This document shows, piece by piece, positions 28,589 to 36,316 of a stretch of DNA of 64,000 nt. The stretch spans positions 2,395,501 through 2,459,500 of the forward strand of contig NZ_VISM01000001.1 of NCBI RefSeq assembly GCF_007827455.1, written 5' to 3'. A program made the position numbers and the translations under genes. Each line of letters opens with the position of its first letter. The first letter of the stretch is position 1. This DNA is from Lutibacter sp. Hel_I_33_5 (GTDB lineage Bacteria; Bacteroidota; Bacteroidia; Flavobacteriales; Flavobacteriaceae). Under the pieces are notes generated by a model, which was given only the letters and a program-made list of their open reading frames with translations, searched no databases and was not told the DNA's origin.

Positions 28589-31042
28589 CTAGTAAGGCCT
28601 TGCTTGTTTAATGTATAAGTATCTATTTTCAATTGTAGAATCAACTTTAAATTCTATATCCAACCCAAAATCAATGTAATCACAATTACAATTATATACT
28701 CTACTGTAGAAGTAAGTATTAATTATTGTTAGATAATCCCCTAATTTATATAATTCTTCATCCGACATAACATGATTTGATGTATCTGTTATAACATTAG
28801 AAAAAGTATTGTATTCTAAAGTATATTTATTATTGTTTGATGAAAAAGTATATATAATAACTTGATCTGGTATGATTCCTGGATCTGCGTCAACAACACT
28901 AATTTCTTTAAATTGAACATTTACAACAAAGGCATGGTTTCTGTTAAAAATATTTCTTGTGATAACAACACCGTTTGCGTCTTCATCTGGAAAAGAGCGA
29001 TGAACTAGAATTCCCATAGCAGTAGATAAGTGATTTATTTTAAAATAATCTCTTTCTTCAAAGGCACGAAAATTCCATAAACTTGCCCAAACCTTTTTTA
29101 TTGCTCTGGTTGGTGTTTTCCTATCATGATTTAATTTTCCGGAAGAAGAACTGTAAAGCCCAGCTCCATTAAACCCTTCTAAGTCTTCTGCGTTGGTTGA
29201 AGATCGAAAACGATATGAAGTAAACCTGCTGTCTGAGGTCATTTTATTTAATACATTACTTAATAGTTTTTGATTTAGAGGAGAATTCTTAATACTATCA
29301 CGAATTTTATCCAACATTGATTTTCTAAATTCGGTATTAGTTTTGAATTCAGATTGGTTTAAAATAGTATCAATATAAGTATCTATGCCATTTTCTTTAA
29401 GGTGTTCTTCATAGTAATAAAATGGAATCGCAAAATAATTTTCTGGTACAGGTGCTGTTTTGCCTTCCCTTTTAAAAGCTTTAAGGATTTCTGCAAAGTT
29501 TGCAGCTTTTCCTCCAATTTTATTTACATCTTTTATTGAAACATTTTCTAAATCAATAATCCCATAATTTTGGGTGTCTTTATCTAGTGTAATTATATTT
29601 TTTGGTTCATTTTTATTCCAAAAAGCGGTAGCTTCTTCAATAGTAGCTTTTCTAATTTGGAAAGAATCTGTATCTACTTTTAAATATACTAATTTTCCAT
29701 TTAAATCATTTAAAGTCTTATCTTTATAACCATCCCTTAAAGTCATGTTTGGTGTACCTCTGTTATAACTTAAAACATTAATATGACTTAGATGAGTTTG
29801 AAATTCAGTAGTAATAATTCCAGAAATAACGGGAATGTCAATAGGGATTCCATTTGTTAATACAATATTATGTTTTTGAAGATTTACAGATGAAATATCT
29901 TTTACGTCAATTTTTTTCAAATAACCATAGCCCTCGGCAATATTAAGTGCTTGATAATTTTGTCCTTCAAATAATTCATTAGCGCCAATTATTGGTATTT
30001 CTTTACAATTCTCCCATGAAGTATTTGTGGTATAAAAATACAGATTGTCTTTTAAATAAGAGCTTTCTGAAATTTTATTATATATTCTGTATACGTCCTC
30101 ACAATTAGCACCATCAGAAGAGAAAAATTCAAAAGTATAAATATTTAAATTTTTAAAATAATTGATAGTTATTGGGAATAAATAACGATTGGAATTATTA
30201 GAGTATTGTTCCTTAATATATTGATCATGAGAATGTTTGTATTCTAGTTGTTCTTTAGAAAAAGTATAATGTAATTTGTATTTTTTTGAATTCATGTAAT
30301 ACATTATATTTTTTCTACTATCGAATATTGCTTTTAAAGATTCTACTCCGCTTAAATGGGTTTTTGAAGGTTGATCTGCAACCATTACAAAAGCATTTTC
30401 ATCAATTAACTCTTCAAAATAATATAAATTTTCATATTTTTTTCTCAAGAGTTTTATTCCTCTTTTATTATAAAAACGATCATCTGACAAAGAAAGTTTT
30501 CTTTTGAAATAGTTTTCTTTTGTGAAAATAATGGAGTCAGATTTTTGAATGTAATTTCTACTATTGCTTTTTAGTTTAGAGATATGGTTTTTATCAGGGG
30601 ATAGAAAAAGGCGATAAATATAATTCCCTTTTGGAGAAAAAATTTTTATAAAATAGCTCCCTGTTTTTAGATTATTCAAAGAAATGTTATCCCTTTCTGA
30701 GGCATTATTTTTTTGATAAAGAGTTTTCCCTAAAGAATCATATATGTATATGTTAAATGTTGTATTAAAAAAACTATGAAGTGTGTTTCCGTCCGTAAAT
30801 AAATAACCTTTAAATTCCTGGTTTTTTTCGTTGGAATCTACTTTTAAATAAAAGTACCCGTTAGAGTCACTTTTGTAAATTACATTTGAATTTTGAAATC
30901 TAACATTAACATTTTTTAATGGAATATCAGAAACTACATCACTAATTACTGAATGTATCGGTATTTGTGCATTCGTTTTTTGAAAATAAAAAAATATACA
31001 TATAATAAAAAAATAAACAGTGATTTTAAGTTTGTCACTCAT
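28589..31042 (-). CDS. Secreted protein with PEP/pyruvate-binding (PPDK N-type) domain
   Basis: This 817-residue protein has an N-terminal signal segment (about residues 8-25). Residues 28-70 look like a carboxypeptidase-regulatory-like beta sandwich, and residues 96-150 (FNIYIYDSLGKTLYQ ... LKTGSYFIKI) resemble a type IX secretion sorting domain, but at the wrong end of the protein. A swivel-like segment near residue 417 (THLSHINVLSYNRGTPNM) resembles the PEP-utiliser mobile domain. From about residue 495 the PPDK nucleotide-binding fold follows (NKIGGKAANFAEIL, YRFRSSTNAEDLEGFNG, IKKVWASLWNFRAFEER). An ATP-dependent phosphotransferase fold outside the cytoplasm is odd, so the activity is unknown. 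It is 6 bases downstream of a lipoprotein gene. Confidence 0.75.
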   Translation of the reverse strand: MSDKLKITVYFFIICIFFYFQKTNAQIPIHSVISDVVSDIPLKNVNVRFQNSNVIYKSDSNGYFYLKVDSNEKNQEFKGYLFTDGNTLHSFFNTTFNIYIYDSLGKTLYQKNNASERDNISLNNLKTGSYFIKIFSPKGNYIYRLFLSPDKNHISKLKSNSRNYIQKSDSIIFTKENYFKRKLSLSDDRFYNKRGIKLLRKKYENLYYFEELIDENAFVMVADQPSKTHLSGVESLKAIFDSRKNIMYYMNSKKYKLHYTFSKEQLEYKHSHDQYIKEQYSNNSNRYLFPITINYFKNLNIYTFEFFSSDGANCEDVYRIYNKISESSYLKDNLYFYTTNTSWENCKEIPIIGANELFEGQNYQALNIAEGYGYLKKIDVKDISSVNLQKHNIVLTNGIPIDIPVISGIITTEFQTHLSHINVLSYNRGTPNMTLRDGYKDKTLNDLNGKLVYLKVDTDSFQIRKATIEEATAFWNKNEPKNIITLDKDTQNYGIIDLENVSIKDVNKIGGKAANFAEILKAFKREGKTAPVPENYFAIPFYYYEEHLKENGIDTYIDTILNQSEFKTNTEFRKSMLDKIRDSIKNSPLNQKLLSNVLNKMTSDSRFTSYRFRSSTNAEDLEGFNGAGLYSSSSGKLNHDRKTPTRAIKKVWASLWNFRAFEERDYFKINHLSTAMGILVHRSFPDEDANGVVITRNIFNRNHAFVVNVQFKEISVVDADPGIIPDQVIIYTFSSNNNKYTLEYNTFSNVITDTSNHVMSDEELYKLGDYLTIINTYFYSRVYNCNCDYIDFGLDIEFKVDSTIENRYLYIKQARPY

Positions 31043-31048
31043 AACTTT

Positions 31049-31513
31049 TTATTTTACTAATTCAAATTTTGAAATATTATTTCCGCTTCCATGAATGAAA
31101 ACAATATAATCTTCTCTAAAAAAATACTCATGAATAAATATTTCTTTTATTACATCTGGTTGAGATTGGCAAGTATATTTTAAATTAATTTTTTTCGATT
31201 CAATAAGATAATTTCCTCCAATTTCTATACAGTTAAGAATATTAATATTTGAAGTGAAAGTACTATCTAATAAAAATTCATATTTATCACTATTACTCAA
31301 ATTAATTGGCTTCCAAAATGAAGGACGTTCTCCACCACCATCTACCCAATTATAAGTTTCTTCCCATTTACCAATTAATGAGCCTTCATTTATAAGTTTA
31401 CCTGAATCCGAACCTTCTCGATATGCTTCTGGGTCATAATTGTCATCATTAAAAAGACTACTACAAGAAGTTGTTAGTACTAATAATAAACAATACGCAA
31501 TTTTAGATTTCAT
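31049..31513 (-). CDS. Lipocalin-like lipoprotein of unknown function
   Basis: The protein is 154 residues with a lipoprotein signal ending TTSCSS near residue 17. The mature part has GKWEETYNWVDGGG followed by alternating beta-strand sequence and Cys residues (LNCIEIGG, LKYTCQS). This resembles the small lipocalin-like lipoproteins common in Bacteroidota. It is the first gene of a pair with the secreted PEP/pyruvate-binding-domain protein, so the two may act together at the cell envelope. No function is assigned. Confidence 0.68.
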   Translation of the reverse strand: MKSKIAYCLLLVLTTSCSSLFNDDNYDPEAYREGSDSGKLINEGSLIGKWEETYNWVDGGGERPSFWKPINLSNSDKYEFLLDSTFTSNINILNCIEIGGNYLIESKKINLKYTCQSQPDVIKEIFIHEYFFREDYIVFIHGSGNNISKFELVK

Positions 31514-31580
31514 AAGATTTTTTTATTAAATATAATGAAAAATAATTAATAGTTTGATGGTAGCTAAAGTTGTTGTAATA

Positions 31581-31614
31581 AAAAAGGAACTACATTGCTG
31601 TAATTCCTTTTTTT
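31581..31614 (-). terminator. Bidirectional terminator downstream of lysS
   Basis: The stem AAAAAGGAA-c-TACA with loop TTGC pairs with TGTA-a-TTCCTTTTT and is flanked by A and T runs on either side. It stops lysS transcripts on the minus strand, but sits 70 bases beyond the stop because a palindromic element intervenes. Confidence 0.75.
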
Positions 31615-31683
31615 GTCATTCCTGCGAAGGCAGGAATCTCAGTAAGAATATAATGTCAAATTCCTGCCTTCGCAGGAATGACA
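31614..31683 (-). repeat. Palindromic repeat element with TGTCA/TGACA ends
   Basis: Two 24-base arms (31614-31637 and 31660-31683) are perfect reverse complements around a 22-base loop. Each arm carries the core CCTGCGAAGGCAGG, which can itself fold. The TGTCATTCCTGC ends are those of a widespread REP-like repeat (from memory). One edge lies one base from the lysS stop codon and the other touches the lysS terminator. Confidence 0.8.
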
Positions 31684-31684
31684 G

Positions 31685-33379
31685 TTAGATAACCTCTACA
31701 AATAAGCCATCATCAGTTTTAGAAACTTTTGCAAGCTTATTTTTAGTTAATCCTTTTATGGTTTTGTCCCATTTTTTATTAGACAGACCAGATTGAGTTT
31801 TTAATTCTGATAAATCAATTTTTTCTACTTTAGAAATAATTTCTAATAACGCTTTTTCTTCATCGTTTAATTCAACAGAAAGTGCTTTCTTCTCAGGTCG
31901 CATTTGCGGAAAGAATAATACTTCTTGTATCGATTGATTATTTGTTAAAAACATAATTAATCTATCCATTCCAATTCCCATACCAGAAGTAGGAGGCATA
32001 CCATATTCTAAAGCACGTAAAAAATCTTCATCAATAAATTCGGTAGCTTCATCATCACCTTTTTTAGCTAATTTAAGTTGATGCTCAAATCGCTCACGTT
32101 GATCAATTGGATCATTTAATTCCGAATATGCATTTGCAATTTCTTTCCCACAAACCATTAATTCAAAACGCTCAGTTAACTCAGGATTGTCTCTATGTTC
32201 TTTACAAAGCGGAGACATTTCTTTAGGATAATCTGTAATAAATGTTGGCTGAATGTAATTTCCTTCACATTTTTCACCAAAAATTTCATCAATCAATTTT
32301 CCTTTCCCCATGGTATCATCCACAGGAATATTCATGCCTTTTGCAGCAGCTCTAATTTCATCTTCTGTTTTACCAGTAATATCAAAACCAGTAAAATGTT
32401 TTATAGAATCTGCCATCGTTACTCTTGCATATGGCGCCTTAAAATCAATTTTATGCTCACCAAAAGTAGCTTCCGAAGTTCCATTTACTGCAATTGCACA
32501 ATGCTCTAAAAGTTGCTCAGCAAAATCCATCATCCAGTTATAATCTTTGTACGAAACATAGATCTCCATTGCTGTAAATTCTGGATTGTGCGTTCTGTCC
32601 ATTCCTTCATTTCTGAAGTTTTTAGAAAACTCATACACACCATCAAAACCACCAACAATTAATCTTTTAAGATATAATTCGTTAGCAATTCTCATGTATA
32701 ATGGAATGTCTAAAGAATTATGATGTGTAATAAATGGTCTTGCTGCAGCTCCTCCAGGAATCGGTTGTAAAACAGGTGTTTCAACTTCAAAATAACCAGC
32801 GTCATTAAAAAATGAACGCATGGCATTAAATAATTTTGTTCTTTTTATAAAGACTTCTTTTACATGCGGATTTACCACTAAATCTGCATAACGTTGTCTG
32901 TAACGCAACTCAGGATCTGTAAAAGCATCATAAATAACCCCATCTTTTTCCTTTGGTAAAGGCAATGGTTTTAAAGCCTTACTTAATAAGGTGAAATCTT
33001 TAACTCTAACCGTTTTTTCGCCAACCTTGGTTGTAAATAATTCCCCTTCAATTCCTATAAAATCACCTAAATCTAGTAATTTTTTAAAAACATCATTGTA
33101 TTTAGATTTGTCTTCTCCAGTACAAATTTCATCCCTATTAAAATACACTTGTATTTTACCTTCACCGTCTTGTAACTGTGCAAAAGAAGCTTTTCCTTGT
33201 ACATTTATAGCCATTAGTCTTCCAGCAATTATTACCTGTTTATTTTCAGCAAAATCCTGTTTAATTTTTACAGAATTTGAATTGATTGGATACAAATCTG
33301 CTGGATACGGATTAATGCCTAATGCACGTAATTTTGTGAGTTTTTCTCTACGTACAATTTCTTGTTCTGATAATTGCAT
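31685..33379 (-). CDS. lysS: Lysyl-tRNA synthetase, class II
   Basis: LysRS charges tRNA(Lys). The N-terminal OB-fold (VIIAGRLMAINVQGKASF) is followed by class II motif 2 (FRNEGMDRTHNPEFTAMEIY) and motif 3 (GMGIGMDRLIMFLT). At 564 residues it is about 60 longer than E. coli LysS. The extra C-terminal part (LEIISKVEKIDLSELKTQSG to the end) looks like a winged-helix-type domain, a feature I associate with flavobacterial LysRS. A consensus promoter starts transcription about 25 bases upstream. Confidence 0.95.
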   Translation of the reverse strand: MQLSEQEIVRREKLTKLRALGINPYPADLYPINSNSVKIKQDFAENKQVIIAGRLMAINVQGKASFAQLQDGEGKIQVYFNRDEICTGEDKSKYNDVFKKLLDLGDFIGIEGELFTTKVGEKTVRVKDFTLLSKALKPLPLPKEKDGVIYDAFTDPELRYRQRYADLVVNPHVKEVFIKRTKLFNAMRSFFNDAGYFEVETPVLQPIPGGAAARPFITHHNSLDIPLYMRIANELYLKRLIVGGFDGVYEFSKNFRNEGMDRTHNPEFTAMEIYVSYKDYNWMMDFAEQLLEHCAIAVNGTSEATFGEHKIDFKAPYARVTMADSIKHFTGFDITGKTEDEIRAAAKGMNIPVDDTMGKGKLIDEIFGEKCEGNYIQPTFITDYPKEMSPLCKEHRDNPELTERFELMVCGKEIANAYSELNDPIDQRERFEHQLKLAKKGDDEATEFIDEDFLRALEYGMPPTSGMGIGMDRLIMFLTNNQSIQEVLFFPQMRPEKKALSVELNDEEKALLEIISKVEKIDLSELKTQSGLSNKKWDKTIKGLTKNKLAKVSKTDDGLFVEVI

Positions 33380-33408
33380 TTGGAATTTTTATAATGATTT
33401 TTAAGCTC

Positions 33409-33439
33409 CAAAGATACAAACCCTTAAAGAATTAGACAA
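33409..33439 (-). promoter_or_regulatory. lysS promoter
   Basis: On the minus strand TTG (33439-33437) is followed after 20 bases by TATCTTTG (33416-33409), close to the Bacteroidota TTG-N19-TAnnTTTG consensus. The expected start site gives a leader of about 20 bases, with no leader peptide or attenuator. Confidence 0.7.
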
Positions 33440-33468
33440 TGAAGTTTAGGTAGTTATTCTACTAAAAA

Positions 33469-33499
33469 TTTGTTGGTCTACGAAATCGTTGTATATTTG
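33469..33499 (+). promoter_or_regulatory. Consensus promoter of the candidate small RNA
   Basis: TTTG (33469-33472), a 19-base spacer and TATATTTG (33492-33499) form a full match to the Bacteroidota housekeeping promoter. It points away from lysS and no protein gene follows on this strand for 900 bases. Confidence 0.75.
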
Positions 33500-33504
33500 C
33501 AGTC

Positions 33505-33612
33505 ACTTGCTATTTATATAGCAATTTAGTTGTGTTGTTTGGCACTTTAGTAAAAGTGTCTTGGTTTTGTTAACCAATGGAAAGCTTCCCTGAGATGGGA
33601 CGCTTTTTTTTT
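33505..33612 (+). ncRNA. Candidate structured small RNA (~105 nt)
   Basis: A strong promoter precedes this segment and a terminator ends it. Between them are three further hairpins: TTGCTAT/ATAGCAA at about 33507-33524, GGCACTTT/AAAGTGTC at 33541-33560 and TTGGTT/AACCAA at 33561-33577. The terminator (33582-33612) pairs AAGC-t-TCCC with GGGA-c-GCTT and runs into nine T. No convincing reading frame fills it, and I cannot match it to SRP, 6S or tmRNA. Confidence 0.6.
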
Positions 33613-33650
33613 GCTCTGAATTTATTTCTGGAACTTATTTTATTTTTTTT

Positions 33651-33720
33651 GAAGCTATTTCCTGCTTTTGCAGTCGCTCTTTTCAAGGAGCTCCAACAAT
33701 GCTGCAATCAGGGCTAAACA
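33651..33720 (-). other. Structured intergenic element in the 3' region of the DUF456 gene
   Basis: On the minus strand the segment runs AGCCCTGATTGCAGC ... CTGCAAAAGCAGGAAATAGCT. CCTG pairs with CAGG and TGCAG with CTGCA, giving a long interrupted stem around an inner GGAGCTCC palindrome. I recall similar elements as frequent intergenic sequences in flavobacteria, but cannot verify it here. Together with the small RNA this accounts for most of the 386-base gap from 33380 to 33765. Confidence 0.45.
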
Positions 33721-33765
33721 GCTTAGGGTGTTAATAGATAGACTAAAAAGGGTTTCCATTTTTTA

Positions 33766-34266
33766 TTAAAAGAACTGTCCTTTGTATTCCCAGAAGGTAA
33801 TCATGAATAAAACAAAATAGATTGCTGCTACAGAAAATTTTATAGTCGCAGAAGCTAAAAATCCTAGAAATGCTCCGAAAGAAGCTTTTATAGCGCGGTT
33901 TGTGTCTTTTCCATCATATAGTAATTCACCAATTAAAGCACCACCAAAAGCACCGATTAACATTCCGAATGGAATAGGAGAGAACAATCCAACAAGTAAC
34001 CCTATTGTAGTTCCATAGACACCATATTTACTGCCTCCAAATCTTTTTGTGCCTATTGCTGGAATAAAGTAATCTAGTATCCAAATTAAAATAGCAATCC
34101 CTAAAGTTACTCCTAAAAACGTCCAATCTTTCGGAACAATTTTTGTAAAATGTAATAGTAATAAACCAAACCAACTTGTTAAGGGTCCAGGTAAAACAGG
34201 TAAAAATGAACCTATAATTCCGAGAATTACAAGCACAAAACCTAGTAGTAATAAAAATATATCCAT
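33766..34266 (-). CDS. DUF456 family membrane protein
   Basis: This 166-residue membrane protein has four to five hydrophobic segments and the glycine-rich family pattern LGIIGSFLPVLPGPLTSW ... GKRFGGSK-like (GTKRFGGSKYGVYG) ... LIGAFGGALIGELL ... GFLASATIKF. The glycine-zipper-like stretches suggest close helix packing. The biochemical role of DUF456 proteins is unknown. It is transcribed alone and divergently from blaI. Confidence 0.85.
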   Translation of the reverse strand: MDIFLLLLGFVLVILGIIGSFLPVLPGPLTSWFGLLLLHFTKIVPKDWTFLGVTLGIAILIWILDYFIPAIGTKRFGGSKYGVYGTTIGLLVGLFSPIPFGMLIGAFGGALIGELLYDGKDTNRAIKASFGAFLGFLASATIKFSVAAIYFVLFMITFWEYKGQFF

Positions 34267-34361
34267 ATTTATTTAATGTTCAATTATAAGAAGAAACCTA
34301 ACAATAACTTCATTTATTCTAATTATAAGACGAAGATAAAGGAGTATTGTTACAAAAAATC

Positions 34362-34426
34362 AACTAAAAAATTAGTTTAAACTAAAAATTTAGTTACATT
34401 TGTGTTGTTGAACTAAAAAGTTAGTT
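34362..34426 (+). promoter_or_regulatory. Triple BlaI-type operator overlapping the blaI promoter
   Basis: Three 16-base palindromes share the half-sites AACTAA-N4-TTAGTT: 34362-34377, 34380-34395 and 34411-34426. A -7 box TACATTTG (34395-34402) begins at the last base of box 2, so boxes 1 and 2 cover the upstream promoter and box 3 sits in the leader six bases before the ATG. The symmetry and position indicate autorepression by the adjacent BlaI-family protein. Confidence 0.85.
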
Positions 34427-34432
34427 AAAAAA

Positions 34433-34795
34433 ATGAGCAAACAATTAACAAAAGCAGAAGAGCAAATAATGCAGGTTCTATGGGATTTAAAAGAAGCTTC
34501 GGTTAAGGAAGTTATTGAAAAGTTACCAGAGCCAAAACCTGCTTACAATACGGTTTCTACGATTATCAGAATTTTAGAAACAAAAGAATTTGTAGACCAT
34601 AAACCATTAGGGAGAGGGTTTATTTATTATCCAATAATAGAAAAAGAAACCTATAGCAATCAGAGTTTACATAAACTAATGAATGGCTATTTCGAAGGTT
34701 CTTTTAAAAGTATGGTGTCCTTTTTTGTAAAAGAAAACAAAATGGATATTTCTGAATTGGAGTCTATTTTAAAAGAAGTGAATAAGAAAAAGTAA
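34433..34795 (+). CDS. blaI: BlaI/MecI family transcriptional repressor
   Basis: This 120-residue winged-helix repressor starts MSKQLTKAEEQIMQVLWDL and has AYNTVSTIIRILETKEFV, the recognition-helix region typical of BlaI/MecI/CopY. The C-terminal part (residues 75-120) is the dimerisation domain cleaved by the M56 partner in known systems. The M56 sensor gene lies 128 bases downstream, and three matching palindromes precede it. A role in beta-lactam response is the family paradigm, but no beta-lactamase gene is nearby, so the regulated process may be different. Confidence 0.9.
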   Translation: MSKQLTKAEEQIMQVLWDLKEASVKEVIEKLPEPKPAYNTVSTIIRILETKEFVDHKPLGRGFIYYPIIEKETYSNQSLHKLMNGYFEGSFKSMVSFFVKENKMDISELESILKEVNKKK

Positions 34796-34903
34796 TGTCA
34801 GTTTGACTGAATTTTTAAGAATTAAAAATTAGTAACGAGAACAAATAACTTCTCGATAAAATTTCTTTTCGATTTGTATCTCAAGAAATCACGCTAAGTG
34901 ACA
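34796..34903. repeat. Degenerate palindromic element between blaI and the M56 gene
   Basis: The segment starts TGTCA (immediately after the blaI stop region) and ends TGACA. Inside is the hairpin GAGAA-caaataac-TTCTC, and the right part contains GATTTCTTGAG on the minus strand, a pattern I recall from dispersed flavobacterial repeats. The TGTCA/TGACA ends are shared with the element at 31614-31683. Confidence 0.4.
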
Positions 34904-34923
34904 GTTTAAAAAAAATAAAAATT

Positions 34924-36177
34924 ATGATCAACTATATTATTCAAGTTATTCTATTCCAAATATTGTTTTTGGCTATTTATGATTTAATTCTAAGTAGAGA
35001 GACATTTTTTAATAAAAATAGAGTGTATTTATTAATTACTCCTGTATTATCTTTTTTAGTACCATTCATAAAAATACCAACCTTTCAAAAAGTTGTTCCA
35101 AAAGAGTTTATTATTTACTTACCAGAAATAATGTTATCTCCAGAAAAAGTAATTCAACAAACAAATTGGTATCAAAATATTAACTTTTTGAATGTATTGT
35201 TCTGGCTAGGTGTATTCTTGTTTTTAGTAGTGTTTATTGTAAAAATAGTTAAAATTAGTAGATTAATTTTAAAGAATAAAACCATAAAACAAGCAACTTA
35301 TAAATTAGTGTTGCTACCAAAAAAGACGAAGGCTTTTTCTTTTTTCAATTACATTTTTTTAGGGCAAGATATTTCAGAAAATCAGCGAGAAAAAATTATT
35401 CAGCATGAGCTTGTTCATAGCAAACAAAAACATTCTTTAGATTTATTCTTCTTCGAGATATTAAAGATTTTTATGTGGTTTAATCCTATGATTTATTTCT
35501 ATCAAAAAAGAATCACTCTATTACACGAATATATTTCTGATGCTGTTATGACAAAATCAGATAAGAAAGAAAATTACATTAATAACCTACTATCCAACTT
35601 TTTTCAGGTTGAAAACATTTCGTTTGTCAATCAATTTTATAAACAATCATTAATTAAAAAAAGAATTATTATGATGAAAAAAACACAATCCAAAAAAATG
35701 AATCAATTAAAATATTTAGTGTTGATTCCAGTATTACTTAGTATGCTTTTTTATACTTCATGCTCGGAAATTAAAGCTCAAGAGAAATTTAATTCTAAAA
35801 AAGAAGTTTCTAGCGATAAGACAGAGGTCGAAGAGTTAAAATTTAATAAGATAGATAAACCACCAGTTTATCCAGGCTGTAAAGAAGGGGATAAACTATG
35901 CTTTTCAAGAAGCGTTCAAAAGTATTTTATAAGTAATTTTGATAATTCTTTGATTAAAAAATTGGGATTATCTAAAGGTGAAAAAAGATTAGCGATTCAA
36001 TTTACAGTTGATAAATATGGAAAAACTACTAATATCAATGTTAAAGCTCCTCATCCTGAATTAAAGTTAGAAGTAAGTAGAGTAATTGGTTTATTACCAA
36101 AAATGATTCCTGGTGAACACAAAGGCAAGAAAGTGGCTGTAAAATATTCTATTCCATTTGTGATAATGGTAGAATAA
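34924..36177 (+). CDS. BlaR1-like M56 metallopeptidase with a TonB-C-like C-terminal domain
   Basis: The N-terminal half has four membrane segments and a cytoplasmic zinc-protease motif HELVHSKQKH, with the downstream Glu in LLHEYISDAVM, as in BlaR1/MecR1. After a membrane segment near residue 265 (YLVLIPVLLSMLFYTSC) the outside part is not a penicillin sensor. It is a domain of about 110 residues (PVYPGCKEGDKLCF ... APHPELKLEV ... VKYSIPFVI) resembling the TonB C-terminal fold. Such M56-TonB_C proteins are common in Bacteroidota. It probably inactivates the adjacent BlaI repressor on an envelope signal that is unknown. Confidence 0.86.
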   Translation: MINYIIQVILFQILFLAIYDLILSRETFFNKNRVYLLITPVLSFLVPFIKIPTFQKVVPKEFIIYLPEIMLSPEKVIQQTNWYQNINFLNVLFWLGVFLFLVVFIVKIVKISRLILKNKTIKQATYKLVLLPKKTKAFSFFNYIFLGQDISENQREKIIQHELVHSKQKHSLDLFFFEILKIFMWFNPMIYFYQKRITLLHEYISDAVMTKSDKKENYINNLLSNFFQVENISFVNQFYKQSLIKKRIIMMKKTQSKKMNQLKYLVLIPVLLSMLFYTSCSEIKAQEKFNSKKEVSSDKTEVEELKFNKIDKPPVYPGCKEGDKLCFSRSVQKYFISNFDNSLIKKLGLSKGEKRLAIQFTVDKYGKTTNINVKAPHPELKLEVSRVIGLLPKMIPGEHKGKKVAVKYSIPFVIMVE

Positions 36178-36203
36178 ATTAATTAACTAGTGTAAAAAAT
36201 TTG

Positions 36204-36232
36204 AAAACTCAATACTTAGTATTGAGTTTTTC
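36204..36232 (+). terminator. Terminator after the M56 gene
   Basis: AAAACTCAATAC (36204-36215), loop TTA and the perfect complement (36219-36230) form a 12-base stem that ends in T-rich sequence. Confidence 0.85.
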
Positions 36233-36284
36233 TTTGTGTATTTGTAAAATTCTTCATTACCTATGTGAAATCTTAGGTATTTTC

Positions 36285-36292
36285 TATATTTG
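36285..36292 (+). promoter_or_regulatory. -7 box for the TPR/TonB-C-like gene
   Basis: TATATTTG lies 24 bases before the ATG at 36317. It includes the upstream in-frame TTG, which argues against that TTG as the start codon. Confidence 0.55.
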
Positions 36293-36316
36293 CTATCAAA
36301 TTTTATTTTTCTGTCT

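Noticed and set aside
33505..33612. Signal recognition particle RNA or 6S RNA.
   Set aside because: The SRP tetraloop and the asymmetric internal loop are missing, and the length and central bubble of 6S are absent.
33577..33717. A 46-codon plus-strand frame starting MESFPEMGRFFF.
   Set aside because: It runs straight through the small-RNA terminator and the structured element, has T-run-driven Phe/Leu content and no sign of its own promoter. I treat it as spurious.
36290..36316. Upstream TTG start for the TPR/TonB-C-like gene.
   Set aside because: The TTG is part of the -7 promoter element TATATTTG, and the ATG at 36317 gives a clean signal peptide.
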